DNA of 64,000 nt from Amycolatopsis mongoliensis (GCF_030285665.1 NZ_CP127295.1:7192001-7256000), one strand, 5' to 3'; positions 55,411 to 64,000 are shown, counted from the stretch's first letter. Notes: generated by a model from the letters alone, not told the origin. Numbers and translations are program-made.

Positions 55411-55650
55411 TCAGGAGGCCAGGAGGACGTCCGACTCCAGCACCTGGCCCAGCTCCCGGCGTTCGGCTTCCGACAGCGGCACGGCGGCGACGTCGCACCG
55501 GCCGTCCGGGCCCGGGGCCGTCGTGATCGCCAGTACCGGCCGTCCGTCGATCTCGCGCAGGGTCACCCGGCCGCCGCAGGAGAGGTCCAGCGTGATCCCG
55601 GGGCGGTCGCGGTGCCTGCCCAGCCAACGGCTGACGAAGTCGAAGGTCAT
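55411..55650 (-). CDS. Small uncharacterised protein
   Basis: A 79-residue protein starting at ATG 55650 with a GGGAG site. It begins TFDFVSRWLGRHRDRPG, continues ITLDLSCGGRVTLREIDGRP and ends SEAERRELGQVLESDVLLAS, giving a beta-rich middle and a helical end. No family, signal peptide or membrane segment recognised. It is upstream of the carboxylase on the same strand but separated by a promoter-like gap, so probably independent. Codon bias (high third-position G+C) supports it as real. Confidence 0.55.
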   Translation of the reverse strand: MTFDFVSRWLGRHRDRPGITLDLSCGGRVTLREIDGRPVLAITTAPGPDGRCDVAAVPLSEAERRELGQVLESDVLLAS

Positions 55651-55745
55651 CGCGGTCTCCCTTGCTGCGGCACTCCCCGGTGAACACAGGTGTCGCCAGT
55701 TGATGCCCCGGATACCCCGGGTTCACACCCGATCGGGCCGAAAAG

Positions 55746-57958
55746 TCAGCGGGGACCGGCCGCGTGCATCACGGATTCGGCCGCATCCGGCCAGTTTCCG
55801 CCGGTCACGACGGTCGTGTCGCTGATGACGACGTTCGTGCCGAGGTTCTTCACCACCGTGTTGTCGGTGAAGTTGCCGTGGATCCGGATGTCGTGGATGG
55901 TCGGCGTCCACATGCCGGTCCAGCGGCCGGTCCGGTTGCTCACCACGTTGCCGTAGGTGTTCCAGTACGAGCTTCCTTCGTCGTGGTAGAGCATGTTGTT
56001 GTTGTGCGGGGCGTCGTGCACCCAGTTGCCCGCGGTGACCGATTCGACGGTGCTGTCCTGCCCGCCGAGGGTGTAGACGGGGCCGCCGTCGAGCAGGGTG
56101 CGCATCACGTCGTGGATGTCGTTGCCCAGGATGCGGTTGCCGCCGGAGTAGATCGTGCCGCGGCGGCAGACGGTCAACCCCTGCTCGGCCTGCAGCTCGC
56201 ACGGGGACGCCCAGCCCCAGCCCCACCCGAGCGAGATGCCCGAATACGGCGCGTCGGCGATCTCGTTGTGCTCGATCGTGGTCGCGCGGCCGTGCCCGGC
56301 CCAGATCCCGACGGCGTCGTGGTAGTCCTGGCCCGGCGTCGTGATCGTGTTGTCGGCGATCGTCGTGCCGAGGGTCATCCGCGCCGGATCGCTGAGGTAG
56401 TAGTCGTCGACCTCGCCGGACGCGATCGCGCCCGCGCTGGTGTCGGCGAAGCGGTTGCGGGTGACGCGGGCGTCCTGGGTGCCGTCGGCGAGCGCGAGCC
56501 CGGCTCCGCCCAGCCCGCGAAAAGTGTTGCCGCTGACGGAGATCCCGCGGCCGCGGTGGATCTCCAGTGCGGCGGGCGGGCGGATCGGCGCGTGCGGCGC
56601 GGCGGCCGCCCACTGGACGCCGGCCTGGTTGTCGACGTAGCCGTCGCGGGACGGCAGCGTCCACGTCGTGCCGGTGAACGTGAGGCCGCTGAAGCTCAGG
56701 TCCCGGACCGGCGCCACCACGTCCGGCGTGACGACGAAGGCGTCGACGAGGAAAGGCCGGTCGCTCGCGCTGGTCAGCGTCACGGTGTGCCGGCCCTTCG
56801 GCAGGTCCTTGAGCGAGTGGACGACCTGTTGCGCCAGCCGGACGTCGCCCGCTTCGGTGTGCGGCCGGGGATCGGGGCGTCCGTCGACGGTCGCGGTGAA
56901 CGCGCCCAGGCCGGTGCCCGTCTCGGCCAGCACGTCCAGCCCGGTGCCGGTGAAGGCGTAGCTCACCGAGGCGCCCGGGGTGCTCGTGGCGTGCACACCG
57001 TCCTGGTAGTCGCCGACCTGGCGGTTCGCGGACGTCGTCCAGGCGCCGCGGTACGCCGCGGTGTCGTCGTCGGCCGGGGCGAGGTGGCCGGGGGTGCCCG
57101 AAGCTTTCACGAGGGTCTCGAGCAGCGGCACCTCGACGTCGGCCTTCGTCATGTCCTGGCCCGGCAACGGGAGGTAGGACAGGCGCCCGGCCGCCTGGTC
57201 GAGGTACCACTGGCCCGGCTTGGTCAGCAGTTCGTAGGCGTTCTCGACCCAGCTGACGCCGTCGAGCTTGGGCAGTCCGTTGCCGTTGAAGGGGAACTGC
57301 CGGTTGACGACGGCGGTGTTGTTGTTCCGCCAGCACTCCGGCTGCACGGTGAGCGCGGATCCGGTGCCGTCACGGCTGATCGAGGCCAGCGGGCAGCGCA
57401 GGTGCTTCCACTTGTTCTCCTGGACGACCTCGACGCCCGTCTGGTTCGTCAGCGCGGCGAACGACGGGTCCGGCGTGCTGAACCCGGTCGCGGTGACGGT
57501 GAACGTCGCGGGGTCGAGCGCGGTGCGGGCGCGTTCGGCGCGGACGCCGTCGACGAACAGCTGCCGGGTGCCGGTGCCCGCGGGGACGCGTGCCGTGTAG
57601 ATGCCACGCGCCGCGTCGGTCTTCGTGAACCCGGTGACGCGGCGGGCACCGGTCAGTACCGGGGTCTCACCGGGAGCGGCGCGGAACGCGACCCTCGCGG
57701 CGGTCGGCGGCAGGTCGAGGGTCCTGGTCAGGCGGTAGGTGCCGCCGCGCAGGAGGACGGTGACGCGTAGCCGTGTTCGCGCGCCAGCAGCCGGGAAGCG
57801 CTTTCCAGGGTGCACGGCCGGTGCTGCGCGCAGGCCGTGCCGTGCCCGTCCGGGGCCACGACCAGGGTCCGGCCGGGAGCCGCGTCCGCCGGCGCGGTGA
57901 GCGCGACGCCCGCCAGGAGTGCCACGCCCAGGGCCGCGCCGAGCCGTCCGATGTGCAT
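55746..57958 (-). pseudogene. Secreted right-handed parallel beta-helix enzyme, frameshifted near the N-terminus
   Basis: A probable extracellular carbohydrate-active enzyme of about 737 residues. Signal peptide in one frame from ATG 57958 (MHIGRLGAALGVALLAGVAL ... ADA), then the mature start TLVVAPDGHGTACAQHRPC and LESASRLLAREHG. At 57768-57772 a single base appears lost and the frame changes to LRVTVLLRGGTYRLTRTLDL, which continues to the stop. The rest is a beta-helix with Asn-rich turns (IEHNEIADAPYSGISLGW, ILGNDIHDVMRTLLDGG, WVHDAPHNNNMLYHDEGS) and an inserted jelly-roll-like module (VSYAFTGTGLDVLAETGTG). Pectate-lyase-like and GH-type beta-helix hydrolases share this layout. Deletion may be a sequencing error. 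Confidence 0.8.
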
Positions 57959-57980
57959 GACTTTGACGCTGGCAGCTCAT

Positions 57981-57991
57981 ACATCAGATGT
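57981..57991. promoter_or_regulatory. Palindrome ACATCAGATGT, candidate GntR-type operator
   Basis: Perfect 11-base palindrome (ACATC-A-GATGT) 23 bases upstream of the beta-helix enzyme start, in a TCATACATCAGATGTCAA context. FadR/FCD-type GntR regulators of sugar-acid catabolism commonly use such sites. It likely controls expression of this secreted enzyme; inference from pattern. Confidence 0.55.
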
Positions 57992-58135
57992 CAACGGCGT
58001 CGAATAGAGAGAAAGGCGGTCTACGTGGGTGAATTGGCCGTAGCCATCGGATGAATGTGTCGGTGAGTGGTACGGCGACCGAGGTGCGCTCCGCACGAGG
58101 CGTGCGGCGCGCCGGGCCGCCGTCATGATGGCCGG

Positions 58136-58462
58136 ATGAAACTCGGGCAGCTGGCGTCGACCGCGCGGGACCTCTTCACCGCGAAGCTGGTCTACGGCGA
58201 TCCGGTCGAGCGCGACGGGACCGTCGTGATCCCGGCCGCGACCGTCTTCGGTGGTGGGGGTGGCGGCGCGGGTGACGCGGACGCGCTGCCGGTGCGGGAG
58301 GGTGCCGGGTTCGGGGTGTTCGCCCGGCCGGCCGGCGCGTTCGTCGTCCGGAGTGACGCCGTGACCTGGGTGCCCGCGGTCGACGTGACCCGGCTGGGGC
58401 TGGCCGCCGCCGTCACCGTCGTCGCCCTCGCCAGGATCCTCACCCGCGGCGCCAGGTCCTGA
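58136..58462 (+). CDS. GerW/YtfJ family sporulation-like protein
   Basis: A 108-residue small protein. KLVYGDPVERDGTVVIPAAT, the Gly run in VFGGGGGGAG, and GVFARPAGAFVVRSDAVTWV-PAVD are diagnostic of the GerW family, named for a Bacillus spore germination protein, but widespread in non-endospore-forming actinobacteria, where the role is unknown. A weak hydrophobic C-terminal helix (GLAAAVTVVALARILTRG) could touch the membrane. ATG 58136 is chosen for the family-typical start MKLGQLA. Stands alone. Confidence 0.85.
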   Translation: MKLGQLASTARDLFTAKLVYGDPVERDGTVVIPAATVFGGGGGGAGDADALPVREGAGFGVFARPAGAFVVRSDAVTWVPAVDVTRLGLAAAVTVVALARILTRGARS

Positions 58463-58561
58463 CCGGACACCGCGGCCGGGTGCCGAATGTTCACCGCCGG
58501 TTCTTGTCGGCGTTCGCGTTCCTCCCCTAGCGTCGGGACGTCTTTCGATGCGGAGGTACGC

Positions 58562-60079
58562 ATGAGTTCTGGGGACTTCAGCCGGCGCGCGCTGCTGCGC
58601 GCGAGCGGCGTGGCGGCGGCCGGGGCGGCGATGGGGATGCTGCCCGGCGTCGCGTTCGCCGACCAGCCGGGCGGCACCGGCAGCCAGACCCGGACCGTCA
58701 CCGGCACCCTGAAGCCGGACGTCCCGGACTGGTACTACCTGCCGGTCGACGTCCCGCGCGGGGTGCGGCAGATCGACGTCGTCTACTCCTACGACAAGCC
58801 GCAGGTGCCCGCCGGCACCCGCGGGAACGCCTGCGACATCGGCATGTTCGGCCCGGAAGGGCACGAACTGGGCAACGCCCGCGGCTTCCGCGGCTGGTCC
58901 GGCGGCTTCCGCGACCGGTTCTCGATCAGCGCGTCCGAGGCGACGCCCGGCTACCTCGCCGGGCCGATCCGGCCCGGGCGGTGGCACGTCATCCTCGGGC
59001 CGTACACCGTCGCCCCGCAGGGCCTGAACTACCGGGTGGACATCACGCTCACCTTCGGGCCGGACGGCGCGCCGTTCACCCCGGACCCCGCGCCGGAGAG
59101 CGCGCCCGCCCGGGACAAGGGCCGCGCCTGGTACCGCGGCGACGGCCACCTGCACACCGTCCACTCCGACGGCCGTCGCACCCCGGAGCAGCTGGTCGCC
59201 GACGCCCGCGCCGCCGGCCTGGACTTCATCGTCTCCACCGACCACAACACGTCCAGCTCGCAGCTCGTCTGGGGCCGGTACGCCACCGACGACCTGCTGA
59301 TCCTCAACGGCGAAGAGGTGACGACGCGGTCCGGGCACTGGCCCGCGATCGGCCTGCCCGCCGGCACGTGGATCGACTGGCGCTACCGCGCGGCCGATCC
59401 GCAGGACTTCCGCCGGTTCACCGACCAGGTGCACCGCGCGGGCGGTCTGGTCACCGCGGCGCACCCGTTCGCCAACTGCTTCGGCTGCACCTACGAGTTC
59501 GCGTACGAGATCGCCGACCTCGTCGAGGTCTGGAACGGCCCGTGGACCCAGGACGACGAGGCGAGCGTCATCCACTGGGACGGCCTGCTGCGCGGCGGCC
59601 GGTTCATCCCCGCGATCGGCGACTCCGACGCGCACAACCCGGACCAGCGCGTCGCGCTGCCGCACACCGTCGTCCTCGCCGACCGGCTGCGCCGCAAGGA
59701 ACTGCTGGAAGGGCTGAAAGCGGGGCGGTCGTGGCTGGCCGAGTCCTCGGCGGTCCAGCTGGACTTCACGGCCTCCGGAGGCGGTCGTGCGGCGGGGATC
59801 GGCGAGCGCCTGCCCGCGGGCACCGGGACGCCGGTGACGGTCAGGGCGGTCGTCGGCGGCGTGCCGGGGACCACGGTGACGTTCCTCGACCAGCTGGGGC
59901 CGGAGCACACCGAGACCATCGGCGACTCGGGGGCGGCCACGGTGACGTGGACGACGTATCCGCGGTACTCGCGGTGGGTGCGCGTCGAGGTCCGTCGCCC
60001 GTCCGGGGGCCCGAACACGACCCAGCCGAACGCCATGGTGGCGATGTCGAACCCGATCTTCCTCGGCACCGGCCACTGA
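58562..60079 (+). CDS. Tat-exported CehA/McbA family PHP-domain metallohydrolase
   Basis: A 505-residue exported enzyme. A twin-arginine signal is seen at residues 7-35 (FSRRALLRASGVAAAGAAMG, then GVAFA). Residues about 35-190 are a beta-sandwich pre-domain; then the PHP domain starts GDGHLHTVHSDGRRTPEQLV (metal ligands His196, His198, Asp at SDG), with DFIVSTDHNTSSS, GGLVTAAHPFANCFGC and AIGDSDAHNPDQRV supplying more ligands. CehA-type proteins include carbaryl hydrolases and phosphoesterases; the true substrate is not evident. GGAGGT precedes ATG 58562. Single gene. Confidence 0.9.
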   Translation: MSSGDFSRRALLRASGVAAAGAAMGMLPGVAFADQPGGTGSQTRTVTGTLKPDVPDWYYLPVDVPRGVRQIDVVYSYDKPQVPAGTRGNACDIGMFGPEGHELGNARGFRGWSGGFRDRFSISASEATPGYLAGPIRPGRWHVILGPYTVAPQGLNYRVDITLTFGPDGAPFTPDPAPESAPARDKGRAWYRGDGHLHTVHSDGRRTPEQLVADARAAGLDFIVSTDHNTSSSQLVWGRYATDDLLILNGEEVTTRSGHWPAIGLPAGTWIDWRYRAADPQDFRRFTDQVHRAGGLVTAAHPFANCFGCTYEFAYEIADLVEVWNGPWTQDDEASVIHWDGLLRGGRFIPAIGDSDAHNPDQRVALPHTVVLADRLRRKELLEGLKAGRSWLAESSAVQLDFTASGGGRAAGIGERLPAGTGTPVTVRAVVGGVPGTTVTFLDQLGPEHTETIGDSGAATVTWTTYPRYSRWVRVEVRRPSGGPNTTQPNAMVAMSNPIFLGTGH

Positions 60080-60145
60080 ACCTCCGCCCGGTGCGCCGCG
60101 TCCTGCCTTTGGCAGACTGGGGCGAACGGGTGAAGGCGAGGCAGC

Positions 60146-60961
60146 GTGCGCGGGTGTGGCCTGAAGGCGGCCGTCTTCCTGGGGGCGGTCGTCGTGCTGA
60201 CCGCGGGGATCATCGTGGTGGTGGTGCTCACGCGCAGCCCGGTCCGGACGCCGGGCTGCACGGTGGCGCAGCCGGGGCAGGACGCGACCGCGTACACGTT
60301 CACCCCGGAGCAGATGAACAACGCCGCGACGATCTCGGCGGTCGGGACCAAGCTGGGCCTGCCCCCGCACGCCGCGACGATCGCGCTGGCCACGGCGTTG
60401 CAGGAGTCGAAGCTGCAGAACCTCGAGGGCGGTGACCGCGACTCGGTCGGGCTGTTCCAGCAGCGGCCCAGCCAGGGCTGGGGCACGGTGGCCCAGCTGC
60501 GCGACCCGGTCTACGCGGCGACGGCGTTCTACGAGAAGCTCGAGAAGCTGCCGGACTGGGAGACGATGCCGATCACCGAGGCGGCCCAGTCGATCCAGCG
60601 CTCGGGAGTCCCGGACGCGTACGCGCAGTGGGAGCCGCAGTCCCGCACGATGGCGGCGGCGTTCACCGGCCAGTTCCCGGCCGCGCTGACCTGCCGGAAC
60701 CTGACCCTGGCGGCACCGGGTGACCTGGCGACGGCGGCTACCGGCGAACTGGGCACGGCTCGGCTGAGCGGAGCCCACCCGGCGGCGCAGGGGTGGACGT
60801 ACGCGAGCTGGCTGGTGGGCCGCGCGGAGGCGCTCGGGGTGGACAAGGTGAGTTTCGCCGGCCGGACGTGGACGGCGGAGGCCGGGGCCTGGGCCGAGGA
60901 CTCCGCCGCGGGTCCGGACCTGTCCCTGCACCAGGCCCCGGCGGCCCAGAAGAGCCAGTAG
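60146..60961 (+). CDS. Membrane-anchored lytic-transglycosylase-like protein
   Basis: A 271-residue protein with one N-terminal membrane segment (AAVFLGAVVVLTAGIIVVVV) and an external domain. The core TIALATALQESKLQNLEGGD, then DSVGLFQQRPSQGWG and DPVYAATAFYEKLEKLP resembles goose-lysozyme/SLT-like actinobacterial proteins, with Glu in QESKLQ in the catalytic position. Many such proteins are annotated only as hypothetical or heavy-metal-associated. Starts at GTG 60146 with GAGGCAG upstream. Its stop TAG lies at the outer edge of a 57-base palindrome shared with the convergent MFS gene. Confidence 0.78.
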   Translation: MRGCGLKAAVFLGAVVVLTAGIIVVVVLTRSPVRTPGCTVAQPGQDATAYTFTPEQMNNAATISAVGTKLGLPPHAATIALATALQESKLQNLEGGDRDSVGLFQQRPSQGWGTVAQLRDPVYAATAFYEKLEKLPDWETMPITEAAQSIQRSGVPDAYAQWEPQSRTMAAAFTGQFPAALTCRNLTLAAPGDLATAATGELGTARLSGAHPAAQGWTYASWLVGRAEALGVDKVSFAGRTWTAEAGAWAEDSAAGPDLSLHQAPAAQKSQ

Positions 60962-61016
60962 CGCCCCAAGGTGGCCTTGGGTGCGTCAGACGCACCCAAG
61001 GCCACCTTGGGGCGCT
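60960..61016. repeat. 57-base near-perfect palindrome between convergent genes
   Basis: Bases 60960-60987 are exactly the reverse complement of 60989-61016, with a single central base. It holds the motif CCCAAGGTGGCCTTGGGTGC on one side and GCACCCAAGGCCACCTTGGG on the other. The upstream gene's stop begins at 60959, and the stop of the minus-strand MFS gene (TGA, 60986-60988) lies at the palindrome centre, so the repeat codes for the MFS tail APQGGLGCV. It is suitable as a bidirectional terminator and belongs to the CCAAGGNGGCCTTGG type that I recall from Amycolatopsis intergenic DNA. Confidence 0.8.
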
Positions 61017-62233
61017 GGGCGCGCGCCGGCCGTGGCCCGGGCCCAGCGGACCGCCGGGCCCATCGCCCAGCCCGCCCCCAGGAAGACCGCGCCCAGGAGC
61101 AGCCAGCCCGGCAGGCCCCAGCCGATCACCACCGTGCTCAGCAGCACCGGACCGGCCGCGCGGGCCACCGACACCCCGGTGCCGAAGAACCCCTGGTACT
61201 GCCCCTGCCGGTCGGCCGGTGCCAGCGCGAAGCCGATCTCCCACGTGCCCGCCGACTGCAGCATCTCCCCGAACACCTGCACCACCGCGCCCACGACCAG
61301 CGCCGCGAACGCGATCCACGGCGAAGTCCCGAACGCCGACAGCGCGAAAGCCGCACAGGACGCGAAGAGCAGCACCCCGGACCGGCGCACCATCCGCGCC
61401 GCCGCGCCGATGTTCGCCAGCCGTCCGGCCACGCGCACCTGGAGCAGCACCACCATGACCGTGTTGAGCACGAACAGCGCGGACACCGTCCAGCCCGGCG
61501 CGGCGGTCCGCTCGACGATCCACAGCGGGATCGCGACGCTCAGCAGCGGCATGCGCAGCAACAGGACCGCGTTGAGCAGCGTGACCAGCGCGTACGGCCG
61601 GTCGCGCAGCACGGCCAGCTTCGGCTCGCCGGCGCGCGGGGACGACGTCCGCGCGACGGCGGGGAGCCGGTGCAGCAGCACCGCCGTCACGACGAAGCCG
61701 GCCGCGTCGAGCGCGAAAACCGTCAGGTACGCCGGCGCCGTGTCGGCCGAGAGTGCGAGGCCGCCCAGCCCGGCGCCGACGGCGAGCCCCGCGTTGCCCG
61801 CCGACTGCAGGTGCGCCCGGACGCGCGTTCGCCGTTCCGGGTCGGCCAGTGCGGCCAGCAGCGCCTGGCGGACGGCGGCCAGGCCGGTCTGGCAACTGCC
61901 GTAGAGGCACGCGGCCAGGACGAACAGCAGCGGCGTGCGGACCAGCGGGAACGTCAGGATCGACGCGCTCGTCGCCAGTGCCAGCAGCACCGCGGAGCCG
62001 CGCGCGCCGTGGCGGTCGGCGAGGTGGCCGAGCGGCACGCCCGCGACCGAGCCCACCGCCCAGCCGAGCGTGAGGCCCAGCCCGACCTGCGCCGGGGACA
62101 GCCCGACGATCCGCGTGAAGAACAGCACCGAGCAGGTCAGGAACGCGCCGTCGCCGAGGGAACCGGTCAGCTGGGCGGCGGCCAGCAGCCGGCCGGAGCG
62201 GACGGGTGCGGGGCGGTCCAGGGTCAGCGTCAT
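60986..62233 (-). CDS. MFS transporter, probably drug exporter
   Basis: A 415-residue 12-helix transporter. First helix AAAQLTGSLGDGAFLTCSV, motif A-like GVPLGHLADRHGARGSAVLL, central YALVTLLNAVLLLRMPLLSV, and LLLGAVFLGAGWAMGPAVRW near the C-terminus. ATG 62233 is chosen by overlap with the divergent promoter; an upstream frame extension to 62326 would overlap the MocR gene. It is divergent from a MocR/PdxR-type regulator 81 bases away, implying control by that protein. The C-terminal nine residues are encoded by the long palindrome. Confidence 0.87.
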   Translation of the reverse strand: MTLTLDRPAPVRSGRLLAAAQLTGSLGDGAFLTCSVLFFTRIVGLSPAQVGLGLTLGWAVGSVAGVPLGHLADRHGARGSAVLLALATSASILTFPLVRTPLLFVLAACLYGSCQTGLAAVRQALLAALADPERRTRVRAHLQSAGNAGLAVGAGLGGLALSADTAPAYLTVFALDAAGFVVTAVLLHRLPAVARTSSPRAGEPKLAVLRDRPYALVTLLNAVLLLRMPLLSVAIPLWIVERTAAPGWTVSALFVLNTVMVVLLQVRVAGRLANIGAAARMVRRSGVLLFASCAAFALSAFGTSPWIAFAALVVGAVVQVFGEMLQSAGTWEIGFALAPADRQGQYQGFFGTGVSVARAAGPVLLSTVVIGWGLPGWLLLGAVFLGAGWAMGPAVRWARATAGARPAPQGGLGCV

Positions 62234-62255
62234 GCCGGTAACGCTAGATCGGCAC

Positions 62256-62300
62256 TTGGCCCGATCCCAGATCCAATTCCCATGAATCGGATTGGGCCAA
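62256..62300. promoter_or_regulatory. Inverted repeat in the MFS-MocR divergent promoter
   Basis: TTGGCCCGATCC (62256-62267) and GGATTGGGCCAA (62289-62300) form an 11 of 12 match inverted repeat with a 21-base spacer. MocR-family regulators bind well-spaced repeats between divergent genes, so this is the likely operator. The region also carries both promoters. Confidence 0.6.
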
Positions 62301-62314
62301 TGTAGGCTCGCCGG

Positions 62315-63721
62315 ATGGACTTCCACGTCAGCCTGGCCGGGCGCGGTGACCTGTCCGTCCGGATCTACCGCCAGCTGCGCGACGCCGTGCTGGACGGCAG
62401 GCTGCGGGCGGGGGAGCGGCTGCCGCCGACCCGGGAGCTGGCGCGGCGCCTGGCCGTCTCGCGCAACACCGTCGCGGTCGCCTACGACCGGCTGACCGCC
62501 GACGGGTTCCTCACCGGCCGCGTCGGCGCCGGGACGTACGTCAGCGGTTCGCTGCCCGCGACGAAGCCGCGCAAGGCTCCCGCGGCGCGGGGCCCGCGGC
62601 CCAAGGCGATCTGGCGGTCGCTGGCCTCACCGGTCGCCGCGGTGGCGGAGGTGCCGGAGTACGACTTCCGCGTCGGCATTCCCGACGCCGCGCTGTTCCC
62701 GTTCGAAACCTGGCGACGGCTGCTCGCGCGGGAGCTGCGGGCCGCGGCGGCGTTCGTGCACTACGTCGACCCTGGCGGGCACCCGGGCCTGCGCGCGGCG
62801 ATCGCCCGGCACGTCGGCGTGTCGCGCTCGGTGCGGGCCGACGCGGACGACGTGCTCGTCACCCAGGGCGCGCAGCAGGCCCTCGACCTGCTGTGCCGGG
62901 TGCTGCTCTCCCCGGGTGACCGCGTGGCCGTCGAAGAACCGGGCTACCGGCAGGCGAAGCTGCTGTTCGCCTCCCACGGCGCCGAAGTCGTGGGCGTGCC
63001 CGTGGACGGCGAAGGTCTCGACGTCGCGGCGCTGCCGTCGCGGACGAAGCTGGTGTATGTCACGCCGTCGCACCAGTTCCCGCTCGGCACGCCGATGTCC
63101 CTGGCCCGCCGCACGGCGCTGCTGGCGTGGGCCGAGCGCGCGGACGCGGTCGTCGTCGAGGACGACTACGACAGCGAGTTCCGGTTCTCCGACCGCCCCC
63201 TGGAGCCGTTGCAGAGCCTGGACCGCGGCGGGCGCGTCGCGTACGTCGGATCGTTCTCGAAGACGCTGCTTCCCATGCTGCGCCTGGGTTTCCTGATCGC
63301 GCCGCCGTCGCTGCAGGACGCGCTGCGGCACGCCCGCCAGCTGTCGGACTGGCACGGCGACGTGCCCGCCCAGGCGGCGCTGGCCCGGTTCGTCGACGAA
63401 GGCCTGTTCGCCCGCCACATCCGCCGCGCGACGAAGGTGTACGCGGAGCGGCACGAGCGGATCACGTCCACTGTGGACCGCGTGTTCGCCGGCCGGCTCC
63501 GGGTGGTCCCTTCGGCGGCCGGGCTGCACTTGTGCGCTCTGGGCGAGGAGGACCTGGAGCCGATCGCCGCCCGGGCCGCGGCGGCAGGGGTGGCGGTGCA
63601 GACGCTGTCCGATCTGTGCTGCGGGTTCCCGGCGCCGGGCCTGGTGCTGGGCTACGGCTCGATCCCGGTGGAGCGGATCGACGACGGGCTCGCGGCGCTG
63701 GACCGGGCCTGGCGGTCGTGA
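62315..63721 (+). CDS. MocR/PdxR family GntR-aminotransferase regulator
   Basis: A 468-residue regulator combining a GntR winged helix (IYRQLRDAVLDGRLRAGERL, TRELARRLAVSRNTVAVAYD) with a fold-type I aminotransferase-like domain that binds PLP. The internal aldimine Lys316 is in VGSFSKTLLPMLRLGF; QQALDLLCRVLL and DDYDSEFRF are further landmarks. MocR proteins sense PLP or an amino compound and commonly regulate a divergent gene, here the MFS exporter. ATG 62315. Its stop is inside a hairpin terminator. Confidence 0.93.
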   Translation: MDFHVSLAGRGDLSVRIYRQLRDAVLDGRLRAGERLPPTRELARRLAVSRNTVAVAYDRLTADGFLTGRVGAGTYVSGSLPATKPRKAPAARGPRPKAIWRSLASPVAAVAEVPEYDFRVGIPDAALFPFETWRRLLARELRAAAAFVHYVDPGGHPGLRAAIARHVGVSRSVRADADDVLVTQGAQQALDLLCRVLLSPGDRVAVEEPGYRQAKLLFASHGAEVVGVPVDGEGLDVAALPSRTKLVYVTPSHQFPLGTPMSLARRTALLAWAERADAVVVEDDYDSEFRFSDRPLEPLQSLDRGGRVAYVGSFSKTLLPMLRLGFLIAPPSLQDALRHARQLSDWHGDVPAQAALARFVDEGLFARHIRRATKVYAERHERITSTVDRVFAGRLRVVPSAAGLHLCALGEEDLEPIAARAAAAGVAVQTLSDLCCGFPAPGLVLGYGSIPVERIDDGLAALDRAWRS

Positions 63722-63763
63722 GCGGGAAACAGGGTTCTGACCCTGCTTCCCGCTCACGACCGC
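63712..63763. terminator. Bidirectional hairpin terminator after the MocR gene
   Basis: Arms 63712-63735 and 63740-63763 pair over 24 bases with one A-C mismatch and a 4-base loop TCTG. It begins inside the MocR stop region and faces the convergent partial MFS gene, so it ends both transcripts. Confidence 0.78.
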
Positions 63764-64000
63764 TGCGGCCGGGGGCTCGACGTGGTGATCGGTGCGGCGG
63801 CGCGCGGCGATCAGGAGGCCGCCCGCTGACGTCGCGGCCGCAGTACCCAGGACCAGCAGCCAGCCGTGCCGGAAGTCCGTCAGGTCCGGGGTTCCCGCGA
63901 AGACCGCTACCAGCACCGCCGTCCCGAGGACCGTCCCGACCTGGCGAGTCGTGTTGACCATCGACGAGCCCGCGCCCCACCGCGCCGGCGGCAGGACCGT
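63754..64000 (-). CDS. Partial MFS transporter (DHA2-like), C-terminal fragment
   Basis: Only the C-terminal end of this minus-strand gene is in the window. WGAGSSMVNTTRQVGTVLGT is the DHA2-family 'AG..N..RQ.GG.LG.A' motif of helix 11-12, followed by the last helices (TPDLTDFRHGWLLVLGTAAA). The frame as deposited does not stop until 62627, deep in the MocR antisense. A one-base shortening of the G5 run at 63771-63775 would give a stop at 63754-63756 within the terminator hairpin, so I place the end there. The gene probably has a base error or a read-through tail. Confidence 0.6.

Overview
The window is about 72% G+C, uses GTG and TTG starts freely, has short or overlapping intergenic junctions, and carries long perfect palindromes between genes. 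Together with the protein repertoire (bacterial nitric oxide synthase, SARP regulator, GerW-like protein, a eukaryote-like one-chain acyl-CoA carboxylase, RHS polymorphic toxin) this points to an actinomycete of the Pseudonocardiaceae, most likely Amycolatopsis. The genus is inferred from general knowledge, not from a search.

Layout. 1-4338: nitric oxide synthase oxygenase, a flavodoxin, an SHS-family MFS transporter, then on the minus strand a chloramphenicol phosphotransferase-like kinase and a STAS protein. 4586-32740: a complete extracellular contractile injection system (eCIS, phage-tail-like nanomachine) locus. A SARP regulator and a 68-residue protein precede one long, tightly coupled operon: sheath, inner tube, zinc-ribbon baseplate protein, two small conserved eCIS proteins, DUF4255 tube-terminator protein, AAA+ ATPase, a 1898-residue DUF4157 protein, LysM/gp53-like proteins, gp27-like and gp5-like hub/spike, PAAR-like tip, gp25, two gp6-like (baseplate J) wedge proteins, a gpI/beta-helix protein and a DUF6519 protein. 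No capsid, terminase, integrase or obvious receptor-binding fibre is present, so this is not a prophage or a T6SS.

The most interesting element is inside this operon. The DUF4157 protein joins an HELLH peptidase-like head, a long low-complexity linker, about 450 residues of tape-measure-like amphipathic helices and a variable, lower-G+C C-terminal domain that looks like a nuclease toxin. It is followed 13 bases later by a low-G+C acidic protein placed like an immunity gene, and then the structural genes resume. This reads as a toxin-immunity cassette spliced into the injection-system operon.

32697-42079 is a recombination-prone polymorphic-toxin area: a nucleotidyltransferase abutting a 5'-truncated RHS gene with two single-base frameshifts, an RHS C-terminal tip (Hint autoprotease plus toxin) with its own candidate immunity gene, a decayed extra copy of RHS tip sequence, and a frameshifted SUKH immunity gene. 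42183-64000 is ordinary chromosome: secreted sialidase, YeiH exporter with divergent LysR, a PadR regulator with an unusual Gly/His-rich extension, methyltransferase, secreted M14 carboxypeptidase, the giant acyl-CoA carboxylase, a frameshifted secreted beta-helix enzyme, GerW-like protein, PHP-domain metallohydrolase, a lytic-transglycosylase-like membrane protein, and a divergent MFS/MocR pair, ending in a partial MFS gene. Four clear single-base indels (and a possible fifth) break otherwise coherent genes; raw reads would tell decay from sequencing error.
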